Source: Psoroptes ovis (lineage: Eukaryota; Arthropoda; Arachnida; Sarcoptiformes; Psoroptidae). From it: a stretch of 64,000 nucleotides of DNA. Each line of letters opens with the position of its first letter. Position 1 is the stretch's first letter. Where the stretch lies: assembly GCA_002943765.1 (NCBI GenBank), contig PQWQ01000006.1, positions 62,001 through 126,000 of the forward strand. Direction: 5' to 3'. Shown here piece after piece: positions 29,401 to 41,586 of this stretch. A program made the position numbers and the translations under genes. Below the pieces are notes generated by a model that saw only the letters and a program-made list of their open reading frames with translations, made no database searches and had not been told where the DNA came from.

Positions 29401-32400
29401 AATCAAAATTAAGATTTAAATTTTCTATTCAAAATGATCCAATTTTTTTCCATCATTATTATTATTATTATTGTTCATAGAATTTCATATTTGAGAATAT
29501 TACATGAATGAATGTTATGATATTGAATTGACCTAAATTTTTCATTATTTATTCGACGAAAGAAATAATGAAAAAAAAAAATGAATAAACCACCATTATT
29601 ATCATTACCTCTTGAACAGCATGTTTCATCTGCAAAATAAATATCCTTGAATAGAATAGTGAAAGGCTTTTTATTGGTGGAGCAATTATTTCATGATTGA
29701 TTCAGAATTTGACGGCACTTTTTAGCATGTATTTAAAATTATTGCGATCATGATTTTTTAATGAGACTTTAATTAGAAAAACAAATGGCTGACGTATCAT
29801 TACGTCTTTGATTTATTCATTCATTTTTTTGACGTAATTCTAATAACATTTGATTTTGATTGTTTTTCTCGCTAATTCGATCGTTCGGGTTATATCATTG
29901 TTTTCGGATATCATTCAACCATGATTTCGTTTTTTTCTTTGTTTTATTCATTTTGGTAAAATTTGTATTATCATTTGACTCATTGAAATTAATGTTTATG
30001 CTATCGTTTGATGCTTGCACACAGAATCTGCATTGAAGCAATGAAAAATTCAAAAATCACAGTCATTCATTCATTCGATAGTATCATTCAATGTGCAACC
30101 CTTTATGTCAGAAAGTGATCAACAATGATGCACAATATACAACATTTGATGTTCAAAAATGTTACAATGATCATATGTTTTGAACATTGATGAATATTGG
30201 TGTGCTTGTGTGTGTATGTGTGTTAGTGTGTTGGCGTGTGTATGCATCGATTGTAAATGATTTCATTTTATTTTATTTTTATTTTTTCTATTTTCCATAG
30301 ATGCTAAAAATACTGATAATAATAAGTAATAAGTAATGAAAATACTGATAATAATAATAATAATAGAAATAATAGGAATATCATTAAAAACAGAATTTTC
30401 GTTTTCTTTATTTTCAATGAAAAATATAATTCATGCTGTGCATTATTTTGTTGATGAAATTTTCGTATTGAAGTAATGAATGGGTTATATTCTGATTATT
30501 TGTTCCATTTTCCTCTTTTCCATTATTTTTGAATTTGGAATTGAATCAAGTAAAAATGAAAAAATGATGATAATAAAACTATATTATTTATCATATTGTT
30601 ATCATCAATGAACATTATTATTATTTTTCGATGATAATAAAATGATAATACAATGTATATGCCTGATGCATGTGTATGCACCATCATCATCATGAGCGTC
30701 ATATCGAAGTAATTATGAAATAAAAGTTTTGAATGTTTTTGTCTATTCAATGTTTTCCGTGTGTGCATGTGTATGCGTATTTATATCGATGTGATTTCAA
30801 CCAGAAATTTAATTGAAAAAACAACGACGATAAAGAATAATAATCAATTCTTGTATTAATAATAGAAACGTTTGATTTTTGCCAATGTTTTTTTTGTGAT
30901 TATCATGGGTTCTAATCAATATACACGATATATACGATGTTTAGTATTTATTTTGAATATAAAATCCATCACTAAAGGCTAATAAATGATTTATTTGTAA
31001 ATTTTTTTTTATTCTATTTATTTTGAATCAATTTTTTTCTATTTTTAAATCAATTATTTCCCCTAGAAATTGACCAAAATTGAATTGCTAACTAACCGAT
31101 GCATAAACATACGGCAATGCAATTATTATTTGTGTGTTTGTATATAAATTTACGCAAACGTTTCACGATTCATTTGAATCATTTCCCGTTATTGTTTTTT
31201 ATTATTATTTGTATTTATAATTATTTTGTTATAATTTGACCATTTCCGAAACAAAATATTACATTATTTTTTCTTTTTGATAATTGTCTTTTTGCAGTCT
31301 CATTTAATACAGTATCATTCAATTACAAAATAATTTCTAATGAAATAATGGGCTCATGATTTTGATATTTTTTTCATGAGAAATTCATTTTATTTTCTTT
31401 ATTATTTCGATACTTACCATAAATACTGCTACACTTACAAAAAAATGTACTTACATTTGAAACATGCACACTTAACACTAATGACAAATCTTTGTTCAAA
31501 TATCATCCAGCAAAATTTATGGCTGGCGTATTAATACGCATTTCAATGTTTTTGTCATATTGCTCCCAACATACTGCTGCAGTTTAATTTTGCCATGAAT
31601 CAGACGTAAATTTGCCTTTTGCGGCATTTGACCATGAAAATTTAATTTTCATATCGGCCATCGACGACAGTTAACAAATAAATTATTTCAATTTCAAAAA
31701 TCAATCAAAAATAAGAAAAAGATTCAAAGAATTCATTTTTCTTCTTGGTGCTTTTTCCTCTCTTTTTAGCCATTTTCTTATTTCAATTTTGTCATTTTTT
31801 ATATTATCAATTTTTATTTCAAAGATTCTACCATTTCTTTTTTCTTTTGGTGCACTTCCTTACCAAATTTTCTATTCCGGTTGAATTGTTTGTATTGTGC
31901 ATAGTAGTTACATTCATTCATTCGTTCATTCGGTCGTCATTATTTGGACCATCGTTATTTATCATTTATACGTTTTATTTCATATGCGAAAATAGATGTT
32001 TGTCGTTTGTCATTTGTTTTCCTTTCACTGTTTCATCAATCATCTTATTTTTCTTCATAAGTTTTTTTTCTTTCTTTTCTTAACATCATTTTCATGAATG
32101 TACATTTCGCACCATTCATTTTTCATCAAATGAATAATGTATCATCATGTATATGGAAATGGGAAATGATGTTTTATCTTATCTTATCTTAATTTATGTA
32201 ACATTTTGTACAATAACTATTTGTTTTGTTAGGAATTTCTCATCTTTTTTCTCATTGATTTTTCTTTTTTTTTCTCATTTTTCCGTTATGCATATAAATC
32301 ATTTTCGTCTTCGATAGGAATCAATATCAAATTTAATATTGAAATATAATGAATATGGTTTTTTAGATCAATTACATCGTAAATGGTATGGTCGTGTACA

Positions 32401-34177
32401 TTGTTTAGAATCGACATCATTATCAAAACCAGAACCGCTTACTGTCCGTGGTGTTGCTGGAGTTTTTCTTATGCTTACAATCGGTATATTGGTTGGTGTC
32501 ATCATATTGTTAGCCGAACATATTACATTCAAATATTTATTACCTGGTTTACGGAAAAAACCGAAAGATTGCTTTTGGAAAAGTCCGAATCTAATGTTTT
32601 TCTCACAGGTATTCGATTGATTAATCAACTGCGAATTCATTATGATATTTAGATTTTATATTCAATATTTTATTCTCAACTGCATTGACAAATTATTCCT
32701 TTTCTTAGAAATTATATCGATTCATCAATACAGTCGAATTGGTATCACCACACCATTCAGCTAAAGAAATCATCACAAATTTGCGTGAAGGTCAAATAGC
32801 AAGTTTATTTCAAAAAAGTGTTAAAAGAGTATGTATCTTTCCATTTGATAATGGTTATATGATAAATGATTATTGTTTATGACACATAAATCATTAATTT
32901 TTTCTGATAGAAAGCAAAAGAAGAAGCAAGAAGACGGAAAAGTAAATCACAATTTTTTGAAATGATTCAAGAAGTTCGTAAAGTGTATGTGTCATTAGTA
33001 TTTTGATATCGCCATGATCTTGAAAATTATTTAATCTAATTAACTTGATAATTCTTCACGAATAGTGTTCATTTACAACAAACTGAACGTAGTATGCAAC
33101 AAGACACTGACGAAGAAAATGATAATGATGTTGATGATGATTCATCATCCGATTTGATTGATGAAGAAGCGGCTATCAATACTAATGCTAATCTTCGAGT
33201 CACTAGGCCATCATTTTCAGCCATATCGAGAGATGATGAGACAATCGAAATGGAATTGAATAAAAATCGTGTCACAGCTATTAGATTCCGAGGTAATTGC
33301 AATTACTAAACTTTGATTTCATTTCATATTTGCATAAATTTCAATTCCTATCAATTTAACAAAAACCCGTATAGAACCAAACGATAAAAATGGGGGTGAA
33401 ATAATAATTCCTCATAGACCGCCATCATCTTTAGAACGTAAAAGTAATTTGAAAACATCACTTGACATAGAAACAAAGCGCATGCCTAAAAGATCAATAA
33501 ATAGTTCTACAGACAGTCAACAGGAAATGATTGTTGACCATTATCCGCACCCAAAGCGTCATCATCATCATCATCACCGCTCTCATCATGATAGACGCCG
33601 ATCACAAAGTAGTAATGAAATAACATTGATGCCACCGAAACAAGCCAAAACAGTTGAAACAGTTGAAACAAAGCGTAAAAAATTCTCAAAAAGTAATAAT
33701 AGTACATCATTGAGTTTGGAGAATATTTTTTTCGAAGGTATTCTGTCTGAAGGTTTAAGTGATCCTGATGAAAAACGAAAAAATAAAAAACAAAGACTTA
33801 CACTGTCTTTTGAAGATTTGCCTGCAATTAAAAAAGAGTTGAGTGAATCATCACAAGAAGGTGATTATTCAATGATCGAATCAGAACAATATAATCATTA
33901 CACTGCACAGAAAAAATCATCAAAAAGATTAAAATTGATGCGTCATCAATCAATGCAACAACAGCAACAACAACGACCACAGCCATCAACATCATCATCA
34001 ATGATTTTAAAATCAAAAAATCAATTAATGCAACAATTATCGAAAAATGAAATCATTAATTTATGGAATTCATCAGAAAAAGATTTAATAAATCGTTTAG
34101 AATCGACAATACAACAGAATCGTGTATTGGAAGAAAAAATTGAATTATTACAACGAATGTTAAACAAGCCACCTTGA
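11462..34177 (+). CDS. GRIN3-like: NMDA-type ionotropic glutamate receptor, GRIN3 (NR3)-like
   Basis: Fifteen-exon model: 11462-12880, 17649-18515, 18624-19378, 23301-23654, 23755-24487, 24627-24917, 25535-25846, 25958-26077, 26785-26918, 28254-28401, 32318-32608, 32709-32828, 32911-32984, 33066-33292, 33375-34177. All junctions keep phase, giving about 2215 residues against roughly 1000-1100 in vertebrate GRIN3; the excess is low-complexity Ser, Asn, Gln and Asp sequence. Visible domains are an amino-terminal domain (from about residue 310, interrupted by insertions), S1 (about 1343-1505), M1 (1508-1531), re-entrant pore loop (1541-1577), M3 with TYTANIAA (1593-1600), S2, M4 (1757-1779), and a cytoplasmic tail ending in a predicted coiled coil (about 2174-2215). 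Ligand contacts known from glycine-binding NMDA subunits are present: Arg1471 (equivalent of NR1 R523), Ser1628/1629 (S688) and Asp1672 (D732). The pore loop resembles GRIN3 more than GRIN1/2. Family knowledge suggests a plasma-membrane glycine-binding subunit that co-assembles with NMDAR1. The start is uncertain: the ATG at 12074 would put a hydrophobic stretch at the N terminus as a signal peptide. The acceptor at 26784 is the weakest junction. Confidence 0.88.
12074..12145 (+). other. Hydrophobic segment and alternative start of the GRIN3-like receptor
   Basis: Residues 205-226 of the long model (MGPFIYYILIVIFCLCIYLC) are the only strongly hydrophobic stretch before the amino-terminal domain and begin with Met. 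Receptors of this family start with a cleaved signal peptide, so translation may really begin at this ATG. The 204 preceding codons would then be upstream open frame; they are rich in Ser and Ala and include ATC/TCA-repeat-encoded runs. The upstream frame is open for more than 200 codons in AT-rich DNA, which argues that it may be translated too. Confidence 0.5.
16194..16227. repeat. 17-bp perfect tandem duplication
   Basis: The unit TTGCTATCACTGTATAT occurs twice back to back in intronic DNA. It is a simple recent duplication with no visible function. Confidence 0.75.
16714..17325 (-). CDS. Nested single-exon gene, uncharacterised 203-residue protein
   Basis: An uninterrupted ATG-initiated frame of 203 codons on the strand opposite to the host intron, followed by TAA or TAG-rich noncoding sequence. 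I do not recognise the family. The N-terminal 40 residues are Ser-rich and probably disordered. Residues about 45-115 look alpha-helical and leucine/isoleucine-rich (for example IELILIKLINLHWPF). An acidic Asn/Asp linker follows, then a second charged helical region with AAKQARKITKNSFEIYRHYF, ending in DQLMCDLEQF. There is no signal peptide or membrane segment, so a cytosolic or nuclear location is likely. Absence of introns and an intronic position fit either an old nested gene or a retrocopy. Its amino-acid composition is far less Phe/Ile/Asn-skewed than chance frames nearby, which is why it is called real. Confidence 0.65.
   Translation of the reverse strand: MNSNNQSSMSSSLSASESSTSFTKQTDGYHDNSENNIDYYMIRDMIVNQSIPDLMKNYRQWQQSIHQQKLLKKINNFDQNLIELILIKLINLHWPFIHENNQSMFNELIKTFELNYHKNNDNNNRDNDDVSEPDLIELEEKLRTQLKNLFIGRMQTSNAAKQARKITKNSFEIYRHYFMRKYQLSSSEYDNIIDQLMCDLEQF
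19379..23300 (+). other. Intron of the GRIN3-like gene (3.9 kb)
   Basis: Donor GTAAGT follows a phase-2 codon and acceptor GAGCAG precedes GAACTA, restoring an Arg codon. The intron contains AT-rich sequence, a poly-A run near 20657-20674 and TAA microsatellites near 21690 and 22765. No coding or RNA gene is visible. Confidence 0.8.
24918..25534 (+). other. Intron of the GRIN3-like gene (617 bp)
   Basis: GTAAGT to AACAG in phase 0. It separates the ligand-binding Arg codon from the sequence leading into M1. Nothing else is seen inside. Confidence 0.85.
26078..28253 (+). other. Two introns flanking a 134-nt S2 exon of the GRIN3-like gene
   Basis: The region holds intron 26078-26784, exon 26785-26918 (S2 start containing GTARSSASEGY) and intron 26919-28253. 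The 26784 acceptor follows an A-run rather than a good pyrimidine tract, so a short additional exon within 26078-26784 cannot be excluded. Relative to vertebrate GRIN3 the model is a few residues short at the M3-S2 linker. No other feature is seen. Confidence 0.6.
28402..32317 (+). other. Intron of the GRIN3-like gene (3.9 kb)
   Basis: Phase-0 GTAAGT to TCGATAG intron between the S2 exon and the exon encoding the end of S2 plus M4. It contains TG/TA-rich microsatellite sequence around 30201-30245, TAA runs near 30350 and otherwise featureless AT-rich DNA. Confidence 0.8.
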
Positions 34178-34225
34178 TTGTTCAATATGCAATATAAGAA
34201 GAATTATATTGAAGATAATTATAAG

Positions 34226-34231
34226 AATAAA
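34226..34231 (+). terminator. Poly(A) signal of the GRIN3-like gene
   Basis: AATAAA lies 48 nt after the stop codon at 34175-34177 and is the first canonical signal downstream. Confidence 0.6.
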
Positions 34232-37200
34232 ATTCAAGCAATCAAATCGAATCTAAATAATTGTACGAATTTTTGGTTAATATAAATCATTTCATCATTT
34301 TTTTCTACGAAAATTCGTACGTAAAATTTCTATTTCGATGGTAAATTGCTGAATTTTTACTTATAATTTAAACACGTGTGTACTTGCGTGTGTTTTCGTG
34401 TGTGTGTCAATGTTTTTGTTCACAATTTTATTTCGATCAAAATAATTGTTTAGAGCAAAAAAAAGCTTGGAAATTTTGAGACAAAAATTTTTGAATTTTC
34501 ATGAATTCTGTTCAATTATTGCCATTGATAATAATGATTCAATGAGATTATTTGGGAAATTTTTCAATAAATTTTCAAAATGGAACAACAAATATTTTTA
34601 TGTTTGATTCGACAAACAAAAAACAAATAAATAAAGTGCTTGATTATATAGATACAAATATATAAATGATTTATTGTTATTTTCAATTGTCATGATAATT
34701 TTTTGTTTTTAACATTTCTATTTGTTAAAATCATTATTATTGTTACAATTTTATTTAGCCTTTGAATGTTTGAAAATGTTTATTATTTGATTTCATGTTT
34801 GTTTTGTCAACTATTATTATTATTATTATTGTTATTATTATTATTACAATTTTGTAAAAAGAAACAAACAAAAACACAAATTTCAATTTTTCATTTTTTT
34901 TTTCATTTTTTTTCATTTCATGGCCTCAGCCAAAAAAACACTTTTTGCAGACCTTGATCATTATTAGAAAATTTTATTTTTCTGAGAGAAAGAATTTATT
35001 TGAATTTAAATGCGAATCACTAATAGGAATCTCCCTTTGGTAAACTATGAAAAAGCGTAGAGTTTTTATTTGAAAATATATTTGTTTATGCTTAAAATTT
35101 GTGCTGAGAATTTTTTTTTTTTTTTTTTTGAAAAAATTTCCATGAAAAATTGTCAAAATAATAATGATGTAGCAAATTGGTAGAGAAAAAAAAAGTTCAT
35201 TTTATTCTTGTAGAATTTTGTTTTAGCATTCATAAGGAAATTCACATCCCGTTTTATTCTGATCATTATTTTATATTATAATTATTATTATTACTGTTAT
35301 AATTCTTAAAATTACAATTATATCATCATTAATATCAAACATTCACAATTCTTGTATATGTTTGTAGACACAAAAAAAAATTTAAAATTAAAAACCTTTT
35401 CAATGTTTTATTTAATATTTAGTTAATGCTATGCCTTGTTGTTTTAGTGCTTCTTAATGATTTAATGATGATAATGGTGCACAAATATACATTTGTTATT
35501 GAATATATAAATACAAATAACTCACATTAATCTATCACATAGGCATTGTTTTTGAATTATTATGATGATTATAATCATAGAAAATGAATAATAAAAATAT
35601 TTAGAAACCTATACATAATATAAACTAAAAAAATGAAAGCGCCTGAGAATGAATTCAAAATTATTTTATTATATTAAATCATTATAATTAATAATAATTA
35701 AAATGATTGAAATCACTAAATCACAAAACTAAAAAAATGCTAAAAATCAAAATTTTTATCAATTTTTTTTCGTTATAAAAGCAAACAAATTGTTTATTTC
35801 ATCGTTTCAAATATACGAAACGATTTTTTTAGTTTTTTGATTTTGATTATAATTTTCTTTGACTTAGATGATTCAATTTTGATTTTTATTTTTCAATTTT
35901 TTCTTTCAAAAATTTACAATCAAATTCAATTTATTCAATTTGAAATATTCTCATTATGTGTCTGTGTGTGTATGTGCTTATGTGTGTGCTCAGTTCAATC
36001 ATCATTTTCAAATTATCAGAGTGTGCCAAAATAGAGAATGAACAGCCAAGTTGTTTCAAGGCAAAATAATGATAATAATGAAAATTGGAAACAATTTCGT
36101 ATTTTTCCGAAATTTATTCCAAGTTTTATTATTATTTTTCTCCAAAAAATTTAAGAATAAAATTTTCTTTTGGGCGTAATTTATTTTCTAAACAAACAAA
36201 AATCAAATGAAAAGTAAATTATTGAAACGCACACACACACACAGAAATAATAAAAGAAAATTTGAGAGAAAAAAAATTAGAAAAAATGTCAAATTTTTAT
36301 ACTGTGATTATCCATAGTAATTTTAATGATGATTAATTTTCGAAAAGTTTCCTTTATTAGTTCATTCTAAAATTTTCATAGTCCTTATTCTATATTCGAC
36401 AAAAGTATAGGAAAGTAAAAAGAGTTAAGCAATTGTAAATAATAATTCAAATCAATCAAATTTATTCAGTTCTTCTCATTTTACTAACCCTCTAAAAATA
36501 TTTTTCAATTATTTTTAAATAAACAAATATTTCATTCATTTTTGGATTCTCCACTAACTTATGTGTCAAATTTGAAAAATAACAAATATATTTATAAAAC
36601 AATAATCACTTATTAACTTGTTGGTTGATTACATATTAATAATTATAATAATAATTTTACAAATAATCAAATAATACACAGATGATGGATATTATATTTA
36701 TCTAATAAATAATCATAAATAATTTCGTTACCATTTAACACTTTGCCAAATATGCAATTCTGTATTGACACACACACACACCAGCATACACGCACCATTT
36801 AATGCAATTTTGATTCAAAAAAAAAAATTGTATCATATTATACAAAGAAAAAAATAAAAATGTTCAAAATTATAAATAATGATCGATTGATTGATTGGAT
36901 GTCTCAAATGTACGTTTGATGAATGAATATGAAATAATGAATGAATGAATCGAATAAATAAATATATATTGATCTTTAATTTATGCATCTATTTTATTGT
37001 TATTTCTCTGAACATTATAATAATAATTATTATCAAAAATGATATATTTATCAATTATAAATTTTAAAAAATAATAATAAAAATTTCATTGTTCTTTGTT
37101 TCAATTCATGTTATTTTTAACTAATTAATTAATCATAATATTTATTAAAAACTGTTGATTGATTCAAAATTTATAAAAATCGGAATTTTTCTATTTTTCT

Positions 37201-37977
37201 TTTGAATGAAGTGAATTGAATTTTTAATTGTTTGTCGTTGAATTTCTTTAATTTTTGTTTTAAAGTTGATGTTAAAATTTTTAACCATGGATTTTTTAGA
37301 AATTTTCAAAAATATCCAATGACTATAGCCTTAGATTTTTTTTTGCAAATTTTTCAAAAAATCGAAAAAAAATCTAAGGCTATACATCGCCATCTTTTTT
37401 CGAAATTTCGAAAAATTCTTGGGCTATACATCGTCAAAATTTTCAAAAAATCGAAAAAATCTATGGCTATTTTCTTCAGAATTTTTTAAAATGTAAATTT
37501 ATTTCAAACAAATTTTTGAATCAATAATCTATTATATTTGCTTTATTTTCTTATGATAAATATTAATTAAAAGATGAAAATGAACACAAAATTTAATTTA
37601 ATAAAACTTTAGTCTTGTAATTATATACAATTTTTTTTGTTTTGAAAAATTTTGACAAAATTTAATTAATATTCAATAAATTAGAATTCTTTATCATCGA
37701 AATATTATTCCAACATTTTTCATCACTTCAAGAATAATAATGATAATCGATATTATTATGAGGAACAAAAAATATTCATGAAAATTTTTGAGGCAATGAA
37801 TGAGGCAAAAGGCAACAATAAAATATGAATAAATTGACTTAGAATTTAATCTTATCCCTTTCAATCATTTAGATTATGCTTTATTATCATCGTTTATTAT
37901 CACCTTTTTTTTCAAGTTCATGTCGATACATTTTCCATGTTTGTGATCGATGGTGATATGATTGTTGTCGAATTTAA
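34232..37977. other. Convergent intergenic region between the receptor and salvador genes
   Basis: About 3.7 kb of AT-rich DNA separates two gene ends. It contains a TTA microsatellite (about 34809-34845), a poly-T run at 35111-35129, CA/TG tracts (35955-35992, 36231-36242, 36770-36780) and a cluster of short inverted and direct repeats at 37324-37470. Minus-strand AATAAA signals at 37893-37898 and 37880-37885 lie just beyond the salvador stop and probably serve that gene. No coding sequence is seen. Confidence 0.7.
37324..37470. repeat. Cluster of hairpin and about 44-bp period repeats
   Basis: A perfect 20-bp inverted repeat (arms 37324-37343 and 37365-37384, with core AGCCTTAGA and 21-nt loop) is followed by a 20-bp palindrome at 37396-37415 (TTTTTCGAAATTTCGAAAAA). 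GGCTATACATCG is repeated at 37378 and 37422, and a roughly 31-bp segment beginning TTTTCAAAAAATCG is repeated at 37351 and 37440. Unit spacing is about 44 or 88 bp. It is probably a decayed minisatellite or mini-transposon. Confidence 0.7.
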
Positions 37978-40900
37978 TTATGGTGAACACATAATGCTAT
38001 TATTTGGTGTATCGATATTTTCGTTACGAAATTGTGGTGGAGGATCAGGCGATAATTCTTCGACCATGTCATTGGTTTTTTCAATTGATTTTTTCTCATC
38101 GATTTCATAGACATCATTCTCATTTGCATTCTCCGTTGTACGGCGTTCAATTTCTCTTAATAATGCATTGCGAATTATTTCATAAGACATAACTAATCGT
38201 TCCATATCTGTTCGATAAAGACGATTGAGCATTGCTTGAAAACAATCCAATTCCGGCAGACGGAATAGTTCCCACTGAAAGAATTAATTAGAATAAATTT
38301 TAATTTAAATTTTTGGTAATCAATATCTTGATATTTACCTTGAGTTTATGATCATGTTCTGGCGGAGCTTTTGAATAAATATAAAGCCATTGAGGTATTT
38401 CTTCGGTTAGATAAGGATTAGCAGGAACAATACAATCATTTATGCGTGATGGTCTGGGCGGTAATGGCAACGCTGTAGATGGCTGATTTCTTGAAGGTGA
38501 TGGCGAATAAAGAGGTTCTAAAGATTTTGTAATAGTATCATTTTTATTATCAGGTGATTGTTCATTAGAACGATTATTCAACAATTGTGTAGAACCGAAT
38601 AATGCATTACTTAATAAACGATGTTGAGGTAATGGCAATGCATTTTCAACTAAAACTTTTTCTGCACTATTTTCATCTATTGCAATATTTTTATTCAAAT
38701 TTTCAGTGTTAGCATATTGTCCACATTCGTTCACAGTATTGGTATCATCGTTTTCCATCAAAGGTGATAATTGTAATTTTTGCTGCTGATGTTTTTGCAA
38801 CAATTGCTGTAACACTAAAGGCACATTAGAATAAACATGATTGTCCGAAATATTATCATTTTCTTCTTTCGATAATGCATTTTTTTCTCTATTCTGTTGA
38901 TTCATCATAAGTAATTGTTGAATGTTTGAAGCATTCATGTAAATATGTTGCTGAGGATTGGTAATTTGTTGTGATTGTTGAGAATTTGTCCAACATGAAC
39001 CAGCTGTTACACTGTTATTCGTTGAGTTTGCTGATGAAGTTAAATGTTGGCCATATCTGGCAGCCAGAGGATGCTCAAATTGCGTCTGTCTAGTAATGTG
39101 GCTATAATAATTAAAAAAATGAAATAAATAAACTATTACATGAATGAACAAAAAACAAGGTAATCAAAGGACTTACTTAACATAATATACTCCATATTCT
39201 GGCGATGTAACACGTTCCCAACCTGTTGGCAGTCCTTCAGATTCTAATGGATGGCTCCAGTGTGTAGTTTTAGTATTATGATCGATATAATATTTTCTTC
39301 CGCGTAATGTAAAATCAATCGACCATCCAGGAGGCAAAGGTAAGGACTCTTCTTGACCATTAGCAGCACTAACAGCTGTAGCGCATGCCGATACAGCGAT
39401 AGCTGTTGATGATGAAGCATTTTCCATTTGTTGATGCTGTTGATTTACAGCGTTTATTGATTGATTAGAATTCGAAGTAACGCATGAGCTTAAATTCTGA
39501 TTAGAATTAGATTTTGATGCCGATCCACCGATTATAGATAATGCTTGATTTGATGATGATTTAAATGGTCCAGAGTGTAATGAAGATAATGATGATTGTG
39601 ACGATGATGTCGAACAATTGTGCTGTGCTTGAGTATTTGGCACTGTTGCCGCAGCTGAAAGGACACGAGCCAACAATTCTTGTGTTTGTTGTTTGGAATA
39701 TTGTTCTTGTATTTGTTTATGATACATTTGTATTTGCATATTTTCAGCATATGAATCTAATGTCGTATTACTGCCATTATTATTGTGACTATCGACACCA
39801 GTGGACGATGATGATTTCATGATATTGGCTAAATTGTTTATTGATGAACATGAAGATGTATTCTGATATAAGTGCTGTGCTTGTTGCGATTTAGGCAAAC
39901 GATTTTGTTGTTGTTGCATCCAATTAGAGTCTTGTTTTGATGATGTTTTTGGCGAAAAATTATTCATTGATGATTGAGATGATGACGATATCAATTGCTG
40001 ACTACCAAGATTAGAAATCGATGTAGCTAAATTAGATGCCGATAAATTTTCATGAATCGATGATAATGATGATGATGGGGAGTAGTATGAAGATAATGAT
40101 TCAATGGCCTGATTTATTGATGAATTAGATGAATTATTGTGTTGCTGTTTATGTAATTCATTAACTAATGAATTCATCAGCATAATTTGTTGACTTGCTT
40201 GTTGCTGTTGTTGATGCTGCAAAGCGTAATTCGTCAATGGTTGTGGTTGGTGATTTGAATAACAAATTTTAGGACTATTTTGATAATGATTTGTCAAGAA
40301 CTGCAATCATAAATATTAATTAGATAAAATTTTGCGAAAAAAATAATAATGATTGACTTACTGGAGAACCCGTATTATGATTATTACAAGCATTTGTTGA
40401 TGATGAAGCCATTTGATTCAAATTCATCATTGAACGAATTTGTGATGATGATTGAGATGGACTTGATGCACGCAGTGTAGGCTGTGAGATCCACATTTTA
40501 CTATGTTGATGATTCAATTGAAGGTGTTTCGAAGATTCTGGTATAATTGGCTGAGTTAAAATCATATTAGAATCATTTATTACACCATTCAATGCTGATG
40601 TTGGATTTCGTAACATTTGTGAACCTGCTGCTGTAGTTTGTTGTTGTTGTATTCCATATCTTAGGCAATTTTGTTGCTGTAGACAACCATTAATCGATTG
40701 ATAAATTGCACTATTATTGTTATTTGTATTAGTTGACAATGATGGTGTCGTCGTCGTCGCTATTGCTGTCGTTGATTGAGATGAATCGATAAATTGTCCA
40801 TTATTATTATGTAATGACTGTAATGATGAATTACTAGATGATGGAGTCGATTTTAATTGACTGTTGGTGTTGATAATATTGTTGTTTGATCCAGCAGTCG

Positions 40901-41586
40901 TTATTATTGAGCTTGTTTTTGTTGATGTTAAATATACAGGTCTACTTGTCGCTACTTGTTGATAACCTATATGAAAAATAGAAATTCATTAATGAAATAA
41001 CAGATATTATTGCAAAAAAATAGCGAACCATTATTAGTCATGTGAGAATTATTGCAATAATCATTTGTCGATAAATTTGTAATTGTTGATCCGATTTGTT
41101 GATTAATATGATGTTGATAATTATTGTTATTATTATTATTATTGATATTTGATGTAGAGTTTGCATGAAAATGATGCTGCTGCTGATTTTGTAGAGTATT
41201 TGCTGATGATTGTTGTCCAATGAACGCTAAATTAGTTATTGATGTACTAAATGATGATGCTAAAATATTTGAATTATGATTATTATTATTATCATTAATC
41301 AATGTTAATGGTGATGTATGAACATTATTGTTCCTGTTATTATTATTATTATTATTATTTATATGTCTACTATTGATTGATGAAAGTTTTGAATTTGTTG
41401 TCGTTGATAAACTGGATGATGTCCAAACATTAATTACTATTTGAGAATAATTAAGAAAAAAATTAAAAATTTACGCTGATGTATTTTTGATATTAGCATA
41501 CTTGGTAAATTTGGTGGCGATTCTTTTTTCGTATATTTACCAACAACACCAATATTTGATGTGTGATGATCTTTTTTCTTCGGCAT
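37978..41586 (-). CDS. sav: Salvador homologue (SAV1), Hippo pathway WW/SARAH scaffold
   Basis: Six-exon minus-strand model: 41586-41475, 41436-41029, 40966-40362, 40300-39177, 39101-38339, 38274-37978, giving about 1102 residues. Human SAV1 is 383 and Drosophila salvador about 600; the extra length is Asn/Gln/Ser-rich sequence. The N terminus carries a conserved SAV1-like GKYTKKE motif. WW1 lies at about residues 695-728 (GRKYYIDHNTKTTHWSHPLE), and WW2 at about 732-765 is split by an intron after the codon for V749. A C-terminal SARAH domain spans about 1005-1060 (WELFRLPELDCFQAML onward), preceded by IPQWLYIYSKAPPEHDHKLK. By family knowledge it binds Hippo/MST kinase through SARAH and promotes Warts and Yorkie phosphorylation in the cytoplasm and at the cortex. 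The start was chosen at MPKKKDHH because it aligns with SAV1; an in-frame ATG 13 codons upstream (41625) is possible. SARAH excludes Yorkie/YAP. The 38-bp first intron is unusually short. Confidence 0.92.

Noticed and set aside
37978..41586. Yorkie/YAP as the identity of the WW-domain gene
   Set aside because: The WW1 sequence GRKYYIDHNTKTTHWSHPLE, the GKYTKKE N terminus and the C-terminal SARAH domain are those of Salvador; YAP has no SARAH domain and there is no TEAD-binding region.
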